DNA from: Larix kaempferi
Lineage: Eukaryota > Streptophyta > Pinopsida > Pinales > Pinaceae
NCBI GenBank assembly: GCA_027924585.1
Contig: BSBM01000092.1
Span: 11,253,001-11,317,000 of the forward strand
Direction: 5' to 3'
DNA: 64,000 nucleotides
Shown piece after piece: positions 46,230 through 57,900 of the stretch (position 1 is its first letter; the number at the start of each line of letters is the position of its first letter). A program made the position numbers and the translations under genes. The notes under the pieces are model-generated. The model was not told the origin of the DNA, did no database searches, and worked only from the letters and a program-made list of their open reading frames with translations.

Positions 46230-49200
46230 ATGCCACCTAGAAAGAGTTTAGAACATTCTAAGAAGATGGGTAATCTGGCCGTAGATCCTGAAATCCTCAT
46301 CGACTTGTTTGAAGATGTTTTCGACCGCAAAGTTACTTTTCCCGCTTTGTACCCTCAACGAATTCCCTTTGACCAAACTGCACAGGGTTTTGACATATTG
46401 AAGGCTTCTTGGGAATGTGGTTTAAGCCAATGCATCCTCCCTCAGAATTTTGTTGTGCCAAATTTTGTTTTTACCTATTCATAATGCTACAACCCATTGA
46501 ATCAATATGTTTTTACCTATGACGGAATGAAAGAAATTTTTTCTGTATCCCACGCATCCATTACTAAAATGTTAAAGCTACATGAGCCCCAACTTTGCAA
46601 ATCAGAAGAGGATTTGATACATTGGTTCAATATTTTATCTCTTGAATGGTAGAGCTAGTTGATACTTCAATGGAGCCCTAAATTAGTGGAAAACCAAGAG
46701 CTCAAGTACCCATGAAGAGGTGCGTTTTTCCAGAATATTTCCAACGCATGGTTGCTATGCTTTCTTTTTTATTGGGTTATGATGATGACTCCATTGTGGA
46801 TGAATTGATCATTAGCTTTATTGGGAAAATATTTTTTCCAGCGAAAGACCAAGTAATAAGGTTTGATTTCGGTTCGTTCGTGTTGAATTCTATCCATGGA
46901 CATTTTTGTGGTTTTAGCTCTTTCAAAAATTTCAGATATCAATTATATTTGATTTACTTGATTTTGTACTTTCAATACCCTCAATTTGAACATCTTTCTT
47001 TAAAGAGATTGACTGTTGAAGGTAATGAATTGCATGTAACTGAATGGACTGAAATCATGATCCCTTATGCTCAAGGTTTTAAGTCTTCGTGGATACCTTT
47101 TTTCTAGATGTCCATAAAATTATTCACAAAGTTTATCTAGAAAGGATGCCGGAAGGGTTCCGAGCCACATTACAACCAAGAGATGAGTGCAAAGTAGGAT
47201 ACTAGTTCTTATATCTCGATTGCACTATACTAGGGATTTATGGGTTTGAAGGGAGACCTTACAGGTTACCAATTTATATATTTCCAAGATTATTTTCTCT
47301 GGAATATGCTAGACAAAGAATCGCCAGCAATGAATTGCATTTCTCATCAAAAAAATAGAGAGCCAATTATTCTCTCCCTCAAGAAATTACGACTTTTGTG
47401 ATTAAGAATAAGCAAGATTTGGATATTGTGGATCAATTCCTAAAATCATTGGGTTTAGAAATGGAATAAGGTTTTCCATACGATCCACACAAGGTTATCT
47501 CAAATTTGAGAGTTTTGTTCAATTCCTTAGAATATGTAACAACAATTGATTCAACCTTAGAATCATTAGCCAACAAGGAAAGCTTCTGAAATCACTCACC
47601 GAAGAAAGAAATTATCAAAGAAAGATAGATTGAAACAAAAGCAGATAATTCCCAAACCACTACTGATTGGAAGGAGGATATCAATAGTTATACAGATACA
47701 AATAATGAGAAAGGTATAACAAACAAAGAAAATGGAAAAGGAAAGAGAAAAACTGAGGAAGTGTTGAGGATAAATGAAAACAAAAATCCCAAACCAGTGG
47801 AAGACTTTGTAAGCCTGGGTGACAGTAAGGAATAGGATGGTGACATATCCTGCAAATTGCTCGAACAAGTAGCCCAGGTGGTAGAAGAAACCAAAAAAGG
47901 AGCTTTACAATATCCTTTCTTAGAAGTTATTGATCCATCTCCCACCCAAATAAAAACTATGGTCTACAAATTGCTCGAACAAGCAGTCCAGGTGGTAGAA
48001 GAAACCAAAAAAGGAGCTTTACAAGATCCTTTCTTAGAAGTTATTGATCCATCTTCTGCCCAAATAAAAAATATGGTAAAAAAAAGTTCAGATATGGAAT
48101 TTTCTTTTGTGGAGAATACTTTTGCCAAATCTTTGGCAAATGAGATATTACAAACTGAAGAGTTGGGTCCTAGGTTTATTACAACCATCGATAAGTCAAA
48201 TAAATACATGAGTATATGTTCACGAATACAAATAAATCCAAGCAGGTATAGCAATGCCAGAAGCCTGAATTGAAGCAGACTATGTTTCAAGTTGATTTGG
48301 ACCAAATGAATGAAGTTGATATGATCCGATTACATAAATATAAAGGAGAAATGGTTTCTCATCGACTGTTATAAAAAGTTGTAAATGTTAAAAAACTAAA
48401 AGAAAGGCCATTAGGAAGCTTGAAAAAAATTGAAGAATGAAAAGTGGGTAAATAAAGCTAGATGTTTGAAGGCTAAAAATCTCGAGTCCAATCTAATTAA
48501 TGTCTCGATATCAAGCTCTGAAGAAAAATTAAGAATGATTATATTAAATAAGGAAGCTGAGATTAAGGCGTTAAGAAAATAGCTAAAACTACCAAATGTC
48601 GAGACAACTCATACTATAGAGATAATTGTTATATCCGAGAAGATAGAACAAATTGATTATGGAAATCTATCTCTAAAGCAAAGAATATCCCAATTGGGAA
48701 TTCAGGTGCAAGCATTGCAAAACGAAAAATCAAAGATAATGGAGGAGTACACCTCTAAAATTGAGGAGTTGCAAAAAGATGTTAAGCAGGCACAGGTTGA
48801 TTTCATTTTACCATATTTTATAGAAGCTCTAGCTAATGATTAGAGAAACACTGAAGCAAATGTAGATGAATTATATGAGCAGGCCAGTTGATACAAATCC
48901 AAGGTGATTGAACTAAATCAAAGTATCTATATTTTGGAAATGGTCAAGACATTTCTGGCCGATAAAGAAATTCAGATGCATAGAAATATTCAAGAAAATA
49001 TAATCAGATTGCATCTTTAGAGCACATTTCACAGAAAAATAAAAATTGAGTTACAAGATTAGATAAAAGAGAAGGATAGGTTGAGTGAAGAACTGAAAAA
49101 TGTACACGAGGCAAATTCTCCCAAATGTTATTTAACATTAGGGAAAAGAGAATTATGGAGACACAGTCAAATGTTGATGCAAAATTACTTTCCCTATTAA

Positions 49201-49860
49201 ATGAGATGTTACATCTATCAAAAGGCCTAATGAAATGTATCGATATAGAGATTACAAAGCACCAGCAAGATATAAAAGAAAAAGATGAAATTGTAAACAA
49301 AGTTATTCCATATATCAACTCATTGTCTGATGATGGATTAGAATATTTACAAATATGTGATAGAACGGAAGTGATTATGCAAGTAGAAAATATATACATG
49401 ATGAAAGACCTTCTAACGTTAGCACATGAAAAATGTTGCGTTGGGAGATCACGAGCAAAAGAGCTCAAGGAAAAATCTAACCCTCTTCTTCAAATAGGCC
49501 TTCCATCCCCATGGACCAAGGATGGCCTTTTATACCCTTTTCAAGTTTACATAGATACATTCAAAACTAAGAAAAAGGAGGTTCTGGATCTAGTCCAAGA
49601 CTTCCCATCGCTGGATGGAAAGATCACTAAAGAAATTTTTTTATCTGATTTTGAGTTTTTAATTTATCTAAAAAAATTATATGTGCAGGAAGAGTGTTTG
49701 AGTTTCCAGATGTATACCGAACTAGACATCGCCGTTAGGAAAATATGGGGATTCAATTATCCAATAGGAGAGGATTGGAATCAAATTTGTTGACTCAGAC
49801 CACATCAACAATACACCATACCTATACTGGAGCCCATGTCACCAAAACCTACCACAACTA
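46230..49860 (+). pseudogene. Long coiled-coil protein gene, degenerate, interrupted by the chromovirus
   Basis: An ATG at 46230 opens a frame that can be followed, with about a dozen stops and at least three frame changes, to about 49860. The N-terminal 300 residues are globular (DLFEDVFDRKVTFPAL, YVFTYDGMKEIFSVSHASI, VYLERMPEGFRATL, FPRLFSLEYARQRIASN). The middle is Lys/Glu/Asn-rich with an in-frame 114-bp duplication. From about 48380 to 49800 it is a long charged coiled coil, with the longest open part at 49125-49793. The end is Pro/Thr-rich. Total length would be over 1,100 residues. I recognise no family. A gymnosperm- or fern-specific gene family or the gag-like protein of an undescribed retroelement are both possible. 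Confidence 0.55.
47854..48081 (+). repeat. 114-bp in-frame tandem duplication
   Basis: Copies begin AAATTGCTCGAACAAG at 47854 and 47968, 38 codons apart, and encode LLEQxxQVVEETKKGALQ twice, followed by PFLEVIDPS. They differ at only a few sites, so the duplication is younger than most of the decay or was under constraint while the gene worked. Confidence 0.9.
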
Positions 49861-49867
49861 AACAATG

Positions 49868-49872
49868 AGTCG
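49868..49872. other. Left target-site duplication of chromovirus
   Basis: AGTCG immediately precedes the 5' LTR and matches ATTCG at 56762-56766 in four of five bases. A 5-bp duplication is typical of Ty3/gypsy integration. Confidence 0.7.
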
Positions 49873-51003
49873 TGATGCAGGAGCATTAGCTTAGCCAACA
49901 ATGTGATAGGATGGTCGCATGTTGTGGCTAAAGGGGATAAACTGTTCAAAGACCTGATGAAGGGTGTAATTTGTAATCATTTTGTTTATTAGAGGATAAT
50001 TATAAACAATTAGCCTTAGTTGTTGTTATTTGAGTAATAATAGAGATAAGAAGGCAAACAAGTCTCCCTGCGAGGAGATCAAGCTAGACAACAAGTTTGT
50101 TGAGTAGAATTAGGAATCAGTTGTCTAAATATAGCAATAATCCCTTCATTTGTGGAAGGAGATAGTTATATTGTTTTTGTTCTGAATTGTGAATTCAGTT
50201 AGAGGGAGAGAGGTGGAGACTGTGTGTAATTGAAAAAAAGAGAGAAGAGTTCGACTGTAATTTTAGAAACTCTGTGAAACTTAGTGAAATTTGGTGAAAT
50301 TTTGTGTGTTATGTTGTCACCGTGTGTTCGAGAAATGGTTATTGCTCACAGGTTTCATTGGGTTCTCATCTGTGTGAAGGAATTCCAATTCTCTGTGAAG
50401 AAATCCACTGTGCATACTGTGTAATTCTCGACTGACAGATGAATACTTAAATCACTTGCAGGTCGAGCTTAATTGTTTGGTAAAAAAATTTCTTTTGTTA
50501 GGTTTTTAGCTTAAGTGTAAATTCATCAAATTCCTTAAAGAAATTGAAGAAGTCCAAGTTCATAGAGCAAGAAACGAACAGAGGTGATCGAAGGGCTATC
50601 ATTCCATTGACATTTTGTACAAATACAAACGAATGGACAAGATTTATATGTTAATAAGAGTACAAGACAAATGGTGGATATTGGAAGAGGTAAAGGGCTC
50701 TGCGATCAACTGTGGTGGTTCTATTTCGCTGAAGAAAATACATACCCATTAGTCATTCCTAAACGAAGTGATGGGAAAGCCATGCTATTTCTAAAGATCC
50801 ACGTGTCATTTTTCCTAGAGGACATCGGCATAAAAAATGGCTTGTTAAACCATTTTTTGGAATTGCCGTTGAGTTGATAAACATAGTGGATATTTGGAAA
50901 ATATTGGTGGAAAGGAAAAACATAGTGAGGGTTAACACAATAGAGGGTATACCCAAGTTGCCATACCAAGAATTTTTCTGGTTGATTCACACTCCCATCT
51001 TCA
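49873..51003 (+). repeat. 5' LTR of Ty3/gypsy chromovirus
   Basis: This 1,131-bp sequence starts TGATGCAGGAGC and ends CCCATCTTCA, five bases before the primer binding site. It is a direct repeat of 55630-56761; in the first 100 bases I count four differences. A TATA-like CTAAATATAGCAATA lies at about 50126 with a purine-rich GAGGGAGAGAGGTGGAGAC block downstream, plausible promoter elements. The last 480 bp are protein-like on the plus strand (see finding), which is unusual for an LTR. Confidence 0.92.
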
Positions 51004-51008
51004 ATTTT

Positions 51009-51020
51009 TGGTATCAGAGC
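51009..51020 (+). other. Primer binding site, initiator-Met tRNA type
   Basis: TGGTATCAGAGC is the usual plant retrotransposon primer binding site complementary to the 3' end of initiator methionine tRNA. It lies five bases after the 5' LTR end. Confidence 0.95.
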
Positions 51021-51052
51021 GCAAAAGTATCCGGTTGGATAGATTTGTAGTG

Positions 51053-54000
51053 ATGGCTCTTCGTATTGGTAGAGAAAGAGGTCGTGGAATATGGGGACGA
51101 CCAGTAGAAAATGAAGAGATTATGGAAGAAATGAGGAGAATGCAAGCACACATGGAATCCATGGATACTGGGAGATAGAGAGATACTGATGCGGGTGATG
51201 TGAGTGAACCAGAAGAAGAAGACCAAGAAGAGGAATAAGTACGTATTCAAGAAACTCCAAAATTGACGTACTTACGGTCTGTTTTGGGAGAAAGCTCAAG
51301 GCCGAACCTAGAGTTACCTATTTATGAAGGAATCCTCACAGCTGAACATCTCATTGATTGGATCAGTGAGCTTGATAAGTAATTTGAATATGATGAAGTG
51401 GAGGAAGATAAGAAAGTTAGGTTAGCAGTAACCAGACTGAAAGGACATGCATCACTATGGTGGGATAGTGTGCAAGCTGAGAGGAGGAAGAAGAATAAAC
51501 CCTTAATTAAAAGCTGGAACAAAATGGTACCCACGATGAGGTCTAAGTTTCTGCCAAAGGACTATCAGTTTTCACTCTATAGGAAGATGCAGAACATGAG
51601 ACAAAGGTTGATGTCAGTGAGATACTATACTGAAGAATATTACAAGGTGAACCTGAGAGCAAGTTATGTAGAAGACTATGCAGAGAAGACTGCAAGGTAT
51701 GTGAATGGATTGCGAATGGAAATCCCAGATGAGATAAGCATGATATCTCCAAGGACTATGGAGGAAGCATATCAATGTGCGTTGAGAGCGGAAGAGAAGA
51801 TATTGAGGAAGAAGAACTCTAACAGAGGTCGGGTTTCAGCTCGAGGAAGAGGAAAATCAACTGGAAAAGGAAAATTTTCAGCCCAGAAAGGTGTGTCTAG
51901 CAGCTCAAATCAGCAGGAGCATCCAGACAGAGGAAGTGACTCAAGAGGAAGAATAAATTACCAAGGAGGTAGAGGTAGAGGAAGAAGCAAAGAGTCTATC
52001 TATAGATGTTACAAGTGTAACAAGATGGGTCACATATACTTTGAATGCCATGAGGAATACATAGGACATAGGGGAACCTATGTAGCTCAAGGAGAGCAGC
52101 AGAATGAACAAGCACCAGTGGCAGAGAATATGCCAGAGACTGGAGAAGATTTAATGATTAATAAGGTTCTTCTGAAGCTAGAGAAGGAGGATGCAAAACC
52201 TGTTCAGAGGAAGGCCTTGTTTAGTACAGTTTTTAAAGCCAAAGGAAAATGTTGTAATATGGTGATTGATAGTGGAAGAACCGATAATTTGGTTTCTGCT
52301 GAGATGGTAGAAAAGTTGGGTTTAAAGAAGACTAAGCACCCTGTTCCATACAAGGTGTCTTGTTTTCATAAAGGACATCAGATATTGGTCAATGAGCAGA
52401 GTGAAGTTGAATTCCAAGTAGGCAGTGATAAGGATAAGATTGTGTGTGATGTAATTCCTATGGATGTCTGTCATATTCTTCTAGGAAGGCCTTGGCAATT
52501 TGATAGGAAAGTAGCACATGATGGTAGAAGTAATTACTATAATTTTGAAAAGGATGGAATTAATCATACCCTTTTCCCTTTACAGGAAGGAAATGTAGTT
52601 GAGCAGCAAGCACCTAAAGCATTATTGTTGTCAGGTAAAGAATACTTGCAGCAAATTGAATAAGACGAAATTAGTTTTGCAGCGGTTTGCAAACCAAAAG
52701 TTGTGTTGATGAAGAAAAGTATTGCATATTTGCCTAAGGAAGTTCAAGAGATGTTGCATGAGTTTATTGATATAGTGGTAGATGATATTACAGATGAACT
52801 ACCACCTAACAGGGATATTAGTCATCATATTGATTTTATTCCAGGGGCAAGTCTTCCAAATAAGGCTGGATACAGATTGACACCCAAGGAGAATGAAGAA
52901 ATCAGAAAACAAGTCTAGGGATTGTTGGATAAGGGGTTGATTCAGAAGAGTTTGAGTCCATGTGTAGTTCCTACAGTACTCAGCCCAAAGAAGGATGGCG
53001 AGTGGAGGATGTGTACTGACTCCAGATCCCTTAATAAGATTACTACCAGGTATAGATTTCCATTGCCTCAAATGGATGATATGATGGATTATATAAGTGG
53101 AGCAACTTGTTTCTCCAAGATTGATTTGAAGAGTGGGTATCATCAAATTAGAATTAGAGAAGGGGATGAATGGAAAACAACTTTCAAGACTAATGATGGA
53201 CTGTATGAATGGATTTTCATGCCATTTGCATTGTCTAATGCAACCAGTACATTCATGAGACTGATGAATGAAGTTTTGAGAGAATTCATTAGTAAGTTTG
53301 TGATTTTTTACCTTGATGATATTTTAGTTTACAGTCAGAACAAAGAAGAACATTTAAGACATTTGAGATATGTTTTAGAAAATTTACAAGAAGAGAAGTT
53401 GTTAATGAATATAAAGAAATGTTCTTTTATGAAATAAAAAATAGTATATCTGGGTTTTGTCATTTCAAGAGATGGATTGAAAATGGATCCATAGAAGGTG
53501 GAAGCAATTGTGAATTGGCCTTCACCTCAGGGCATATTTGAAGTTAGTAGTTTTCATGGTTTGTTTAGTTTTTATAGGAAGTTTATCAGAAATTTTAGTG
53601 GCATTTGTGCACCTATTATTGAGACCATTAAGAAGGATAAATAACCATTCTATTGGACAAAAGAAGCTGAAAGGAATTTTAGTTGTTAAAGAAAAATATT
53701 ACCGAGCAACCCATATTGAAATTACCTGATTTTAGTCGGCCATTTCAAGTAAAGTGTGATGTAAGCGGGACATCAATTGGAGCAGTGATGAGTCAAGAGG
53801 ACAGACCCTTTGCTTACTTTAGTGAGAAGTTAAATGAGTCCAAACATAAATATTCTTCTTATGACAAGGAGTTTTATGTTATTTTTCAAGCTCTTAAACA
53901 TTGGAGACATTATTTGATGCCTAGAGAATTTATGTTATACTCAGATAATCATGCATTACAGTTTATAATGTAGCAGCCCAAATTGAGTCAAAAACATGTT

Positions 54001-55610
54001 AAATGGGTAGATTTTTTGCAGAGTTTCACTTTTGTATTGAAACATATTAATGGGAAGTCAAACAGAGCAGCTGATGCTTTAAGTAGGAGGAATCTTATTG
54101 TGCAAGAGAATCAAATTCAAGTGTTGGGTTTTGAATTTTTGAAAGATTTGTATGAGACTGATTCATATTTTCAGAATGCTTACAAGGCATGTAAGAATCC
54201 TGAAGATGCTGATAGGGAGCCTTGGATTGAATACATGTTACAAGATGGATTATTTTTCAAGGATAGTAAGCTATGCATTCCTAGAGGTTCTGTGAGAGAG
54301 AATATGATACAAGAGAAGCATAATGGAGGATTGGCAGGTCATTTTGGGATTGATAAGACATTGGGACAGTTGGGTCATTATTACTTTTGGCCAAGGATGA
54401 GATCAGATGTGGAGAAGTTTGTGAGCACATGCAGAATTTGTTAGCATGCAAAAGGGAGAATCTAGAATACAGGCTTGTATACTCCTTTTCCTATTCCATC
54501 TAGACCTTGGGATTCAGTTAGTATGGATTTCATATTGGGTTTACCAAAAAATCAGAGAGGTAATGACTCAATATTTGTGGTTGTTGATAGATTCAAAAAA
54601 TGGCTCATTTTATTCCATGTTATAAAACAAGTGATGCAACACATATTGCTAATTTGTTTTTCAATGAAGTTGTGAAGTTGCATGGATTTCCTAAGAGTAT
54701 TGTTTCAGATAGAGATGCGATATTTATTGGGAATTTTTGGAGAACCCTATGGAAGAAGCTGAGGACTAAGTTAAACTTTAGTTCTGCTTATCATCCACAG
54801 TCTAATGGACAGACTAAAGTGGTAAATAAAAGTATAGGTAACATTCTGAGGAGTTTGGTAGGTGAAAATCCTAAACAGTGGGATAACGTGTTAGCTCAAG
54901 CTTAATTTGCTTACAATGATTCACCAAATAGAAGTACTGGTATGATTCCATTTCAGATTTTGTATGGAATGCATCCAAGATGTGTGTATGAACTTCGAGA
55001 TCTAGGCCAATTAGAAAGAAGAAGTGCATATGGTGAATATTTTGCATCAAAGATCAATGAATTGCAAGAGCAAGTTAAGGGAAGGTTACACGATAGTAAT
55101 CTTAGTTACAAGATGAAGGCATATTTAAGGAGAAGAGAGAAGAATTATGAAGTTGGAGACTTGGTTTTAGCTTATCTGAGGAAGGAAATATTTCCTAAGG
55201 GAGAATATAATAAGCTAAAGATGAAAAAGATTGGAACTTGTAAGATACTCAGGAAGTTTTCTACAAATGCATATGAATTGAAATTACCAACAGGTATTGG
55301 TATTTCTTCTATTTTTAATGTTGAAGATTTGTATCCTTACTTGGGAGATGATACAGGTCAATCCATAGAAGATGTAGATCATGTTGGAGCAGGAGATATT
55401 CAGTGGTTAAAGCAGATGCCCGTGGCAAAACCATTGGAGGCTGAATCTATTATGGACACAAAGGTTTCAAATAGTACAAGAAATAAGGACTATTTGGAGT
55501 ATCTGGTTAAATAGAAGGAGCATCCCGTGGAAGATTCTACTTGGATGAGTGTTGTAGAGTTGGAAGCAAAGGGGATTTCAGTAGCTGATTTGATGAATAG
55601 GCGTTCATGA
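51053..55610 (+). pseudogene. Gag-Pol polyprotein of Ty3/gypsy chromovirus, inactivated
   Basis: One frame starts at the ATG at 51053 and runs to TGA at 55608-55610, with a dozen in-frame stops and two one-base shifts (near 53680 and in the A-run near 54595). Order: Gag (to about 52000); CCHC knuckle CYKCNKMGHIYFEC (52007-52048); protease DSG (52268-52276), reading DSGRTDN; reverse transcriptase (52840-53450) with YLDD at 53309-53320; RNase H (53690-54100); integrase zinc-binding part ending CRIC (54430-54441); catalytic core with SMDF and SDRDAIF; and a chromodomain (about 55453-55600; YLEYLVK...KEHPVEDSTW). The third integrase acidic residue is Lys (NGQTK), a chromodomain Trp is a stop, and most stops fit C-to-T or G-to-A changes. 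The C-terminal words KLKMKKIGTCKILRKFSTNA resemble Galadriel-type chromoviruses; that lineage is tentative. Confidence 0.93.
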
Positions 55611-55620
55611 CATTTTACCC

Positions 55621-55629
55621 TTGGGAGTC
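55621..55629 (+). other. Probable polypurine tract of chromovirus
   Basis: TTGGGAGTC abuts the 3' LTR, just 10 bases after the polyprotein stop. Its purine run is short (GGGAG), so the call rests on position. Confidence 0.4.
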
Positions 55630-56761
55630 TGATGCAAGAGCATTAGCTTAGCCAACAATGTGATAGGATGGTCGCATGTTGTGGCTAAAGGAGATAAACT
55701 GTTCAAAGACCTGATGAAGAGTTTAATTTGTAATTATTTTGTTTATTAGAGGATAATTATAGACAGTTATCCTTAGCTATTGTTATTTGAGTAATAATAG
55801 GGATAAGAAGGCAAATGAGTCTCCTTGCGAGGAGATTAATCCATATAGCAAGTTTGTTGAGTAGAATTAGGAATCAATTATCTAAATATAGCAATAATCC
55901 CTTCATTTGTGGAAGGATATAGTTAGATTGTTTTTGTTGTGAATTGTGAATTTAGTTAGAGGGAGAGAGGTGGAGACTATGTGTAATTGGAAAAAAAGAA
56001 GAAGAGTTCAACTGTAATTTTAGGAACTCTGTGAAACTTAGTGAAATTTGGTGAAATTGTGTGTGTTATGCTGTCACTGTGTGTTTGAGAAATGGCTATT
56101 GCTCAAAGGTTTGATTGGGTTCTCATCTGTGTGAAGGAAGTCCATTTATGTGTGAATAAATCCACTGTGCATACTGTGTAATTCTCGACTGACAGATGAA
56201 CACTTAAATCACTTGCAGGCCGCGCTTAATTGTTTGGTAAAACTTATTTCTTTTGTTAAGTTTCTAGCTTAAGAGTAAATTCGTCGAATTCCTTAAATAA
56301 ATTGCAGAAATCCAAGTTCATAGAGCAAGAAACGAACATAGGTGATCGAAGGGATATCATTACATCAATGTTTTGTTCAAATACCAACGAATGGCCAAGA
56401 TTTATATGTTAATAAGAGTACACGAAAAACAATGGAGATTGACGGAGGTAAAGGGATCCGAGATCAACCGTGGTGGTTCTATTTCGCTGAAGAATCTACA
56501 TACCCGTTATTCATTCGTAAATGGAGCGATGGGAAAACCATTGTATTTCTAAAGATCCATGTGTCGTTTTTTCTACAGGACATCGGCCTAAAAAATGGCT
56601 TGTTAAACCATTTTTTGAAATTTCCGATGAGTTGATAAACATAGTGGAGATTTGGAAAAGATTGGTGGAAAGGCCAAACATAGTGAGGGTTAACACAATA
56701 GCGAGTATGCCCAAGTTGCTAGACCAAGAAGTTTTCTGGTTGATTCACACTCCCGTCATCA
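55630..56761 (+). repeat. 3' LTR of Ty3/gypsy chromovirus
   Basis: This 1,132-bp copy of 49873-51003 begins TGATGCAAGAGC and ends CCCGTCATCA. The 97-codon frame at 56342-56635 and the frame from 56521 that runs out of the LTR are the counterparts of frames in the 5' LTR. Confidence 0.92.
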
Positions 56762-56766
56762 ATTCG
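56762..56766. other. Right target-site duplication of chromovirus
   Basis: ATTCG, one mismatch from AGTCG at 49868-49872. Confidence 0.7.
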
Positions 56767-57115
56767 AATCAAAGAAAAAGAAAACAAATAAGTGATGCAC
56801 TAAAGTGTTATTCAAATGTCAAAGACCAAAACTTGTATGGCGTAGGTTCATATTCTTTGATAAAGGAAGTCTTAAGAAATTGTTTTTCTTATTTCCATTT
56901 TTGGGACCCATTGACGAGTAGGTTATATATGTCCACAATGAATCTCATCGGAAACAGTAACACTAAAAAACTACTGGGAACACAGATAATCCCTAGATCG
57001 GATTGTTTCCGTTACATGGAAGAGCAGGTCATATTTTCTCGCCAACAGGACCTTGATGTAATTAACACTACATCTTGCATGTTCATTTTATTATCAGGGA
57101 ATTCTATCTAAAGTA
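56767..57115 (+). pseudogene. 3' continuation of the interrupted coiled-coil locus
   Basis: Right of the chromovirus the plus strand stays open for about 115 codons (NQRKRKQISDALKCYSNVKD, later YFHFWDPLTSRLYMSTMNLI) to a TAA at about 57112. The frame is continuous with the one leaving the 3' LTR. Joining it to 49872 across the excised element needs a one-base shift, and a stop lies just upstream, so it may be a decayed C-terminus, a 3' untranslated region that is open by chance, or a different exon. Family unknown. Confidence 0.4.
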
Positions 57116-57665
57116 TTTAGAAAATATTTCACGTTATTTGAACCCTTTCTTCAAACTGAGAATGTTCCCATCTCTATATGGTTAATACAAGTATCTTTCA
57201 TTATTTCATAGGCCTTTTTTGACATAATCATTAGTGTTATTAATTATTGGGATGAGATGCATGTTATTTTTATTAAGATATTTGTATATGAATTTTTGAC
57301 ATAGAGGTACACCATTGTGGTGTAATTTTTACTGATATTAGTCTTTGTGTTATAACATCATTAATTGGAAATGAGAACAAATGGTTCATATGTGAGAATA
57401 TCCTTCTCACTATTTTTCCGGCTACGATGTTCTTGGAAAGTTTTCCTTTCAATGCATTATAGTCTAAATGTTATACCTGTTGTTAAGTATTTCTTGATAA
57501 CATTTTATTCTCCTAAAATTCTTATCTCTTTCATATTTATTTCAATACATGCTTTGGTTGTGGTGATATTTCTCCTTGTTTATGAGGTTTAGATGCAAAT
57601 CTTATCAGATTATTGAGGTCCCAATCCTTTTTCTGTTATTTGATGCATGAATGAAACAAAACTGG
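57116..57665. other. Spacer
   Basis: AT-rich. The 75-codon plus frame at 57365-57592 is hydrophobic and has no family signature. Confidence 0.4.
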
Positions 57666-57669
57666 GGAT

Positions 57670-57900
57670 TTTTTTATTGCATAGAATTGAAATGAAAGAG
57701 AAATTAATTAGACCTACCCCTAAGCCCCCCTCTACCTCTCACTAATCCCCATCCCACAAACCTACCCCTATCCCCTATCCAATCCCCTTCCTACAACCCT
57801 ACCCATATCCCTCTCACTAATGCCCCTCCTTCAACACTATCCCTAGCCCGGTCACTTATCCCCCTCCATCACAAAGATCACCCCTAGATAATCCTACCAT
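57670..57900. repeat. Diverged fragment of the 720-bp macrosatellite
   Basis: ATTGCATAGAATTGAAATGA (57678) matches the unit segment ATTGCATAGAATTAAAATGA at about 44917, and the adjoining GAGAAATTAA matches GCGACATTAA. Instead of the middle of the unit, a 180-bp C-rich tract (CCTACCCCTA, CTCTCACTAATCCCC, CCAATCCCCTTCC) follows directly, like the C-rich part of the unit. It is therefore a rearranged solitary copy 12.5 kb from the array. Confidence 0.6.

Noticed and set aside
49004-49468. 154-codon minus-strand ORF
   Set aside because: It is antisense to the coiled-coil pseudogene, whose plus-strand frame is longer and protein-like; the minus frame is Ser/Phe/Ile-rich in the manner of a shadow.
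52799-53146. 115-codon minus-strand ORF
   Set aside because: It is antisense to the chromovirus reverse transcriptase and has no independent support.
56342-56635. 97-codon ORF as an independent gene
   Set aside because: It lies wholly inside the 3' LTR and has a counterpart in the 5' LTR (50671-50877), so it was treated under the LTR coding-content finding.
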